A program made the translations under genes and the position numbers. The notes beneath the pieces were generated by a model. That model was not told where the DNA came from. It made no database searches and saw nothing but the letters and a program-made list of their open reading frames with translations. Source: Apilactobacillus kunkeei DSM 12361 = ATCC 700308 (GTDB lineage: Bacteria > Bacillota > Bacilli > Lactobacillales > Lactobacillaceae). From it: a DNA stretch of 64,000 bases. Each line of letters begins with the position of its first letter. The stretch's first letter is position 1. The stretch covers positions 62,001-126,000 of the forward strand of contig NZ_JXDB01000002.1 in assembly GCF_001281265.1 (NCBI RefSeq), given 5' to 3'. Shown in pieces: positions 61,765 to 64,000 of this stretch.

Positions 61765-62568
61765 ATGATAAAAATGATTGCGCTGGACTTAGACAATACA
61801 CTATTGAATTCAGCCAAAGAAATTAGTGATGAAAATGTTTCAACACTACAAAAATTACATAAAAAGGGAATTGCGGTCGTACTTTGTACCGGTCGTCCGA
61901 TTAATGCGGTTTGGCCATATGTAAAACAACTTGGTTTAACTGAAGAAAATGATTACACCATCACCTTCAACGGTGGCATGGTTATTAGAAACCATGATCA
62001 AAAGGTGTTAAATCAAAAGGGACTAACCCTAGATGACTTTTTATTGATTCATCAATACGCATTGGATAACGATTTACCATTGGATATTCTAGACTTTGAA
62101 AAGGTTTACGAACTAACTGACTTGGTCAAATCCACTTATAAGGAAGTCTTGAACTCACCACTCGAATTCGTTCCAATGGACTTCAAGAAATTAGATGACA
62201 AACCATACAGTAAGGCCATTATGTCAGAACAAATTGCGGTATTGGATAATGCACGTGCTAATTTCCCAGCAGAAATTACTGACCATTATAAAATCGTTCG
62301 TTCTCAGCCCAAAATCATGGAATTTTTGCCATTAAACATGAGTAAGGCTTACGGTTTAAATATCTTGTTAAAGCACTTAGGAATGGATTTTTCCAACCTG
62401 ATGGCATTCGGTGATGCGGAAAATGATTACGAAATGATTGAAGCTGCCAATGTGGGGGTTGCGATGGGCAACGCCTCCGATGAAATCAAGGCAATTGCCA
62501 CAGATGTGACTGTCGACCACGATGACGATGGTGTGGCAGTTTTCTTACACAAATACTTTAAAGACTAA
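61765..62568 (+). CDS. Cof-type HAD phosphatase
   Basis: 267 residues from the ATG at 61765 (AAAAGGAG upstream). HAD motif I is DLDNTLLN, motif II CTGRP, motif III with Lys (KAYGLNILLKHLG) and motif IV GDAENDYEMIEAA. The C2-type cap lies between motifs II and III. Such enzymes dephosphorylate sugar phosphates, flavin precursors or pyridoxal phosphate. Own terminator. Confidence 0.93.
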   Translation: MIKMIALDLDNTLLNSAKEISDENVSTLQKLHKKGIAVVLCTGRPINAVWPYVKQLGLTEENDYTITFNGGMVIRNHDQKVLNQKGLTLDDFLLIHQYALDNDLPLDILDFEKVYELTDLVKSTYKEVLNSPLEFVPMDFKKLDDKPYSKAIMSEQIAVLDNARANFPAEITDHYKIVRSQPKIMEFLPLNMSKAYGLNILLKHLGMDFSNLMAFGDAENDYEMIEAANVGVAMGNASDEIKAIATDVTVDHDDDGVAVFLHKYFKD

Positions 62569-62571
62569 ATA

Positions 62572-62606
62572 AAAAAGGACTTAAACGAGAGGTTTAAGTC
62601 CTTTTT
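62572..62606. terminator. Bidirectional terminator
   Basis: A perfect 15-bp stem (AAAAAGGACTTAAAC and its complement), shared by the convergent Cof and nucleoside hydrolase genes. Confidence 0.92.
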
Positions 62607-62608
62607 GT

Positions 62609-63571
62609 TTACTTGTTGTTTGCGAATAAGTAGTTTAAGTATTCCATAAATGTCTTTAGGTAACGCTTTTCATCTACTTGAATAGCAACACTAGCAGTAG
62701 GGTTTGGGTCGTCTAGGTGAGCAGTATCACCAGTAGTACGTCCGTAGTTTAATTCACCAGTGTGAACCAATAGATCTAAGTCCAATGTTTGAACGAAGCT
62801 AGGATCACAAGCAACACCAACGGCTAATGGGTCGTGTAATGAACAACCACCTAGGTGTGGGTACATTTCAGCGTAAATATCGATGTAGTAGTCAACAATA
62901 TCTGCGAACTTTTCACCAGCAACAGTGCCTAAGTTACGCCATTGTTGAGTTTCTTTTTTAGTTAGAAGCGTTCTTAATGTAACGTCTAGACCAACCATAG
63001 TATCGTGTAGTGGGCTTCTGAATACTTCGTTTGCAGCAGTAGCATCTTGGTTGATGTTTGCTTCAGCAGCATCAGAAACGTTACCAGGAACAGTTAAAGC
63101 ACCACCCATTAGAGTAACGTTACCGATTAAGTCGGCAATTGATGGGTCCTTACGTAAGGCTAAGGCTAGATTGGTAAGTGGACCAGTAGGGATGATTGTT
63201 AAATCCTTACCGTACTTGTGAGCGGCTTCGATGATGAAGTCGACACCTGATTGTTCTTCCACTTGGCGGCTACTTGCTGGTAATTCAACTTCACCAACAC
63301 CGTTAACACCATGAATGTGAGCTGAAACTTCCATTACTTCGAAACTGTCAGTTTCTAGTGAATGAGGTTCACCTTCAAATACTGGTACGTCAGTAGCACC
63401 TAATAGGTCTAGAATTTCAAGTGAGTTCTTAGCGGCTTGTTCTACCAATACGTTTCCGTATGAGTTCACAACACCTACTAAATCGGCGTTAGGGGCAGCG
63501 ACAGCGTAAGCGATAGCCATTGCGTCATCGACACCTGTATCAACGTCTAAGATAATTTTTTGCTTTGCCAT
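62609..63571 (-). CDS. Inosine-uridine nucleoside N-ribohydrolase family protein
   Basis: 320 residues. The Asp cluster DVDTGVDDAMA binds Ca2+ and ribose; IIPTGPLTNLALAL, VTLMGGAL, and the late SLHDPLAV complete the family pattern. It releases free bases and ribose from nucleosides; ribose would feed the phosphoketolase route. The ATG at 63571 follows GGGAGGG. A hairpin (63603-63620) lies in the leader. Confidence 0.93.
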   Translation of the reverse strand: MAKQKIILDVDTGVDDAMAIAYAVAAPNADLVGVVNSYGNVLVEQAAKNSLEILDLLGATDVPVFEGEPHSLETDSFEVMEVSAHIHGVNGVGEVELPASSRQVEEQSGVDFIIEAAHKYGKDLTIIPTGPLTNLALALRKDPSIADLIGNVTLMGGALTVPGNVSDAAEANINQDATAANEVFRSPLHDTMVGLDVTLRTLLTKKETQQWRNLGTVAGEKFADIVDYYIDIYAEMYPHLGGCSLHDPLAVGVACDPSFVQTLDLDLLVHTGELNYGRTTGDTAHLDDPNPTASVAIQVDEKRYLKTFMEYLNYLFANNK

Positions 63572-63602
63572 AATGAAAAACCCTCCCAATATTAATTCCC
63601 CT

Positions 63603-63620
63603 CACGGATCTTTGTCCGTG
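63603..63620 (-). promoter_or_regulatory. Leader hairpin of the nucleoside hydrolase gene
   Basis: CACGGA TCTTTG TCCGTG: a perfect 6-bp inverted repeat about 32 nt upstream of the start, without a T tract. It may be an operator or an mRNA-stabilising element. Confidence 0.4.
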
Positions 63621-63742
63621 AACATTTTTCATTAACTTTAATTATATGGGCTTTCAGTCCAAAATAAAAGGGGATACTAAGAAGTTTTTAAGGAAATAGC
63701 ATATAAATACGAACAAATTTAACGAAAATAAGAAATTTGTTA

Positions 63743-63777
63743 ATAAAAAATCTCGACTTCTAAATGAAATCGAGATT
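63743..63777 (-). terminator. Terminator of the DUF915 hydrolase gene
   Basis: On the minus strand AATCTCGA and TCGAGATT enclose 13 nt, followed by a T-rich tract. Confidence 0.78.
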
Positions 63778-63784
63778 GTGGTTG

Positions 63785-64000
63785 CTAGTTTCTAAATAGG
63801 AATTCAGCAATTGTTTTATCCAATGTTGGATTTTCATGTAACATTGAATGTTCAGCAGAAATTGGATCTCCACGGTATAGATAGAATTGGTAGCTCTTAA
63901 CGTAAGGCTTAACTAGTTTACCCATTGGTTTAACGATATCAACGGCTTCTTCACCATCGGTACCAACGTTGTAAATTTCACCAGCGATGTTAAATATCTT
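63785..64000 (-). CDS. Alpha/beta hydrolase (DUF915), C-terminal part only
   Basis: The last 71 codons of a gene that enters from the right edge. NIAGEIYNVGTDGEEAVDIV, SYQFYLYRG and HSMLHENPTLDKTIAEFLF match the C-terminus of DUF915 hydrolases, including the SDG-like acid region (here TDG) and the catalytic His in the S-x-LH-x-N motif. The nucleophile Ser would lie outside the window. Family members usually carry a signal or anchor at the missing N-terminus. Confidence 0.82.
   Translation of the reverse strand, partial: KIFNIAGEIYNVGTDGEEAVDIVKPMGKLVKPYVKSYQFYLYRGDPISAEHSMLHENPTLDKTIAEFLFRN

Overview
The window looks like a chromosomal segment of a low-GC, heterofermentative lactic acid bacterium (Lactobacillaceae). 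The evidence is a phosphoketolase gene, a GH32 sucrose hydrolase beside a ROK fructokinase and pgi, LPXTG proteins, a glycyl T-box, a BirA/BioY pair and Gram-positive regulators throughout. The very long secreted proteins, with DUF1542-like repeats and a C-terminal domain resembling DUF5776, suggest the fructophilic, insect- or flower-associated Apilactobacillus/Fructilactobacillus group. That placement is inference; no rRNA or tRNA was seen to confirm it.

Layout. 1-7 kb: the 3' part of a giant surface protein (about 25 repeats of 81 residues) that runs off the left edge. 7-13 kb: a quinone-reductase-like gene, a CsbD-like protein, and a sugar cluster. In that cluster fructokinase, pgi and a degenerate second ROK protein form one operon, divergent from scrB, with a CcpA-type cre site between them. 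13.3-15.1 kb: an AT-rich AbiH-type phage-defence gene flanked by a 16-bp direct repeat. 15.1-20.4 kb: a PadR/DUF1700/DUF4097 envelope module, two tandem LPXTG proteins and small proteins. 20.4-24.5 kb: a Zn-alcohol dehydrogenase behind a MerR-type promoter, an amino-acid permease behind what looks like a Met/Cys leader-peptide attenuator, and a YjdF homologue that seems to start at ATC. 24-31 kb: an NfeD/SPFH pair, two membrane-anchored Xre regulators, and two ABC exporters, one with its TetR regulator. 31-40 kb: birA, two secreted lysine-tailed proteins, a MerR/cupin/CMD operon, bioY under a BirA box, and small enzymes. 40-48 kb: glyA under a glycine T-box, an aldo/keto reductase, a P-type ATPase, HD and YbaK proteins, and a CadD/ArsR pair. 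48-54 kb: a GntR regulator, phosphoketolase, an RluA-type synthase, unknown small proteins and a structured ncRNA candidate. 54-64 kb: amtB under a GlnR box, an RNase Y with an altered KH loop, a 5'-nucleotidase family enzyme, an Spx with both redox cysteines replaced, a Cof phosphatase, a nucleoside hydrolase, and the 3' end of a DUF915 hydrolase at the right edge.

How the parts fit. Sucrose 6-phosphate would be split by ScrB, fructose phosphorylated by ScrK and isomerised by Pgi, with pentose-phosphate-derived xylulose 5-phosphate cleaved by phosphoketolase. Several control circuits are close to complete in the sequence: BirA to bioY, GlnR to amtB, MerR to its own promoter and probably to the dehydrogenase, TetR to an ABC exporter, tRNA-Gly to glyA, and a leader peptide to a permease. 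Function calls rest on sequence reading only; no database search was run.
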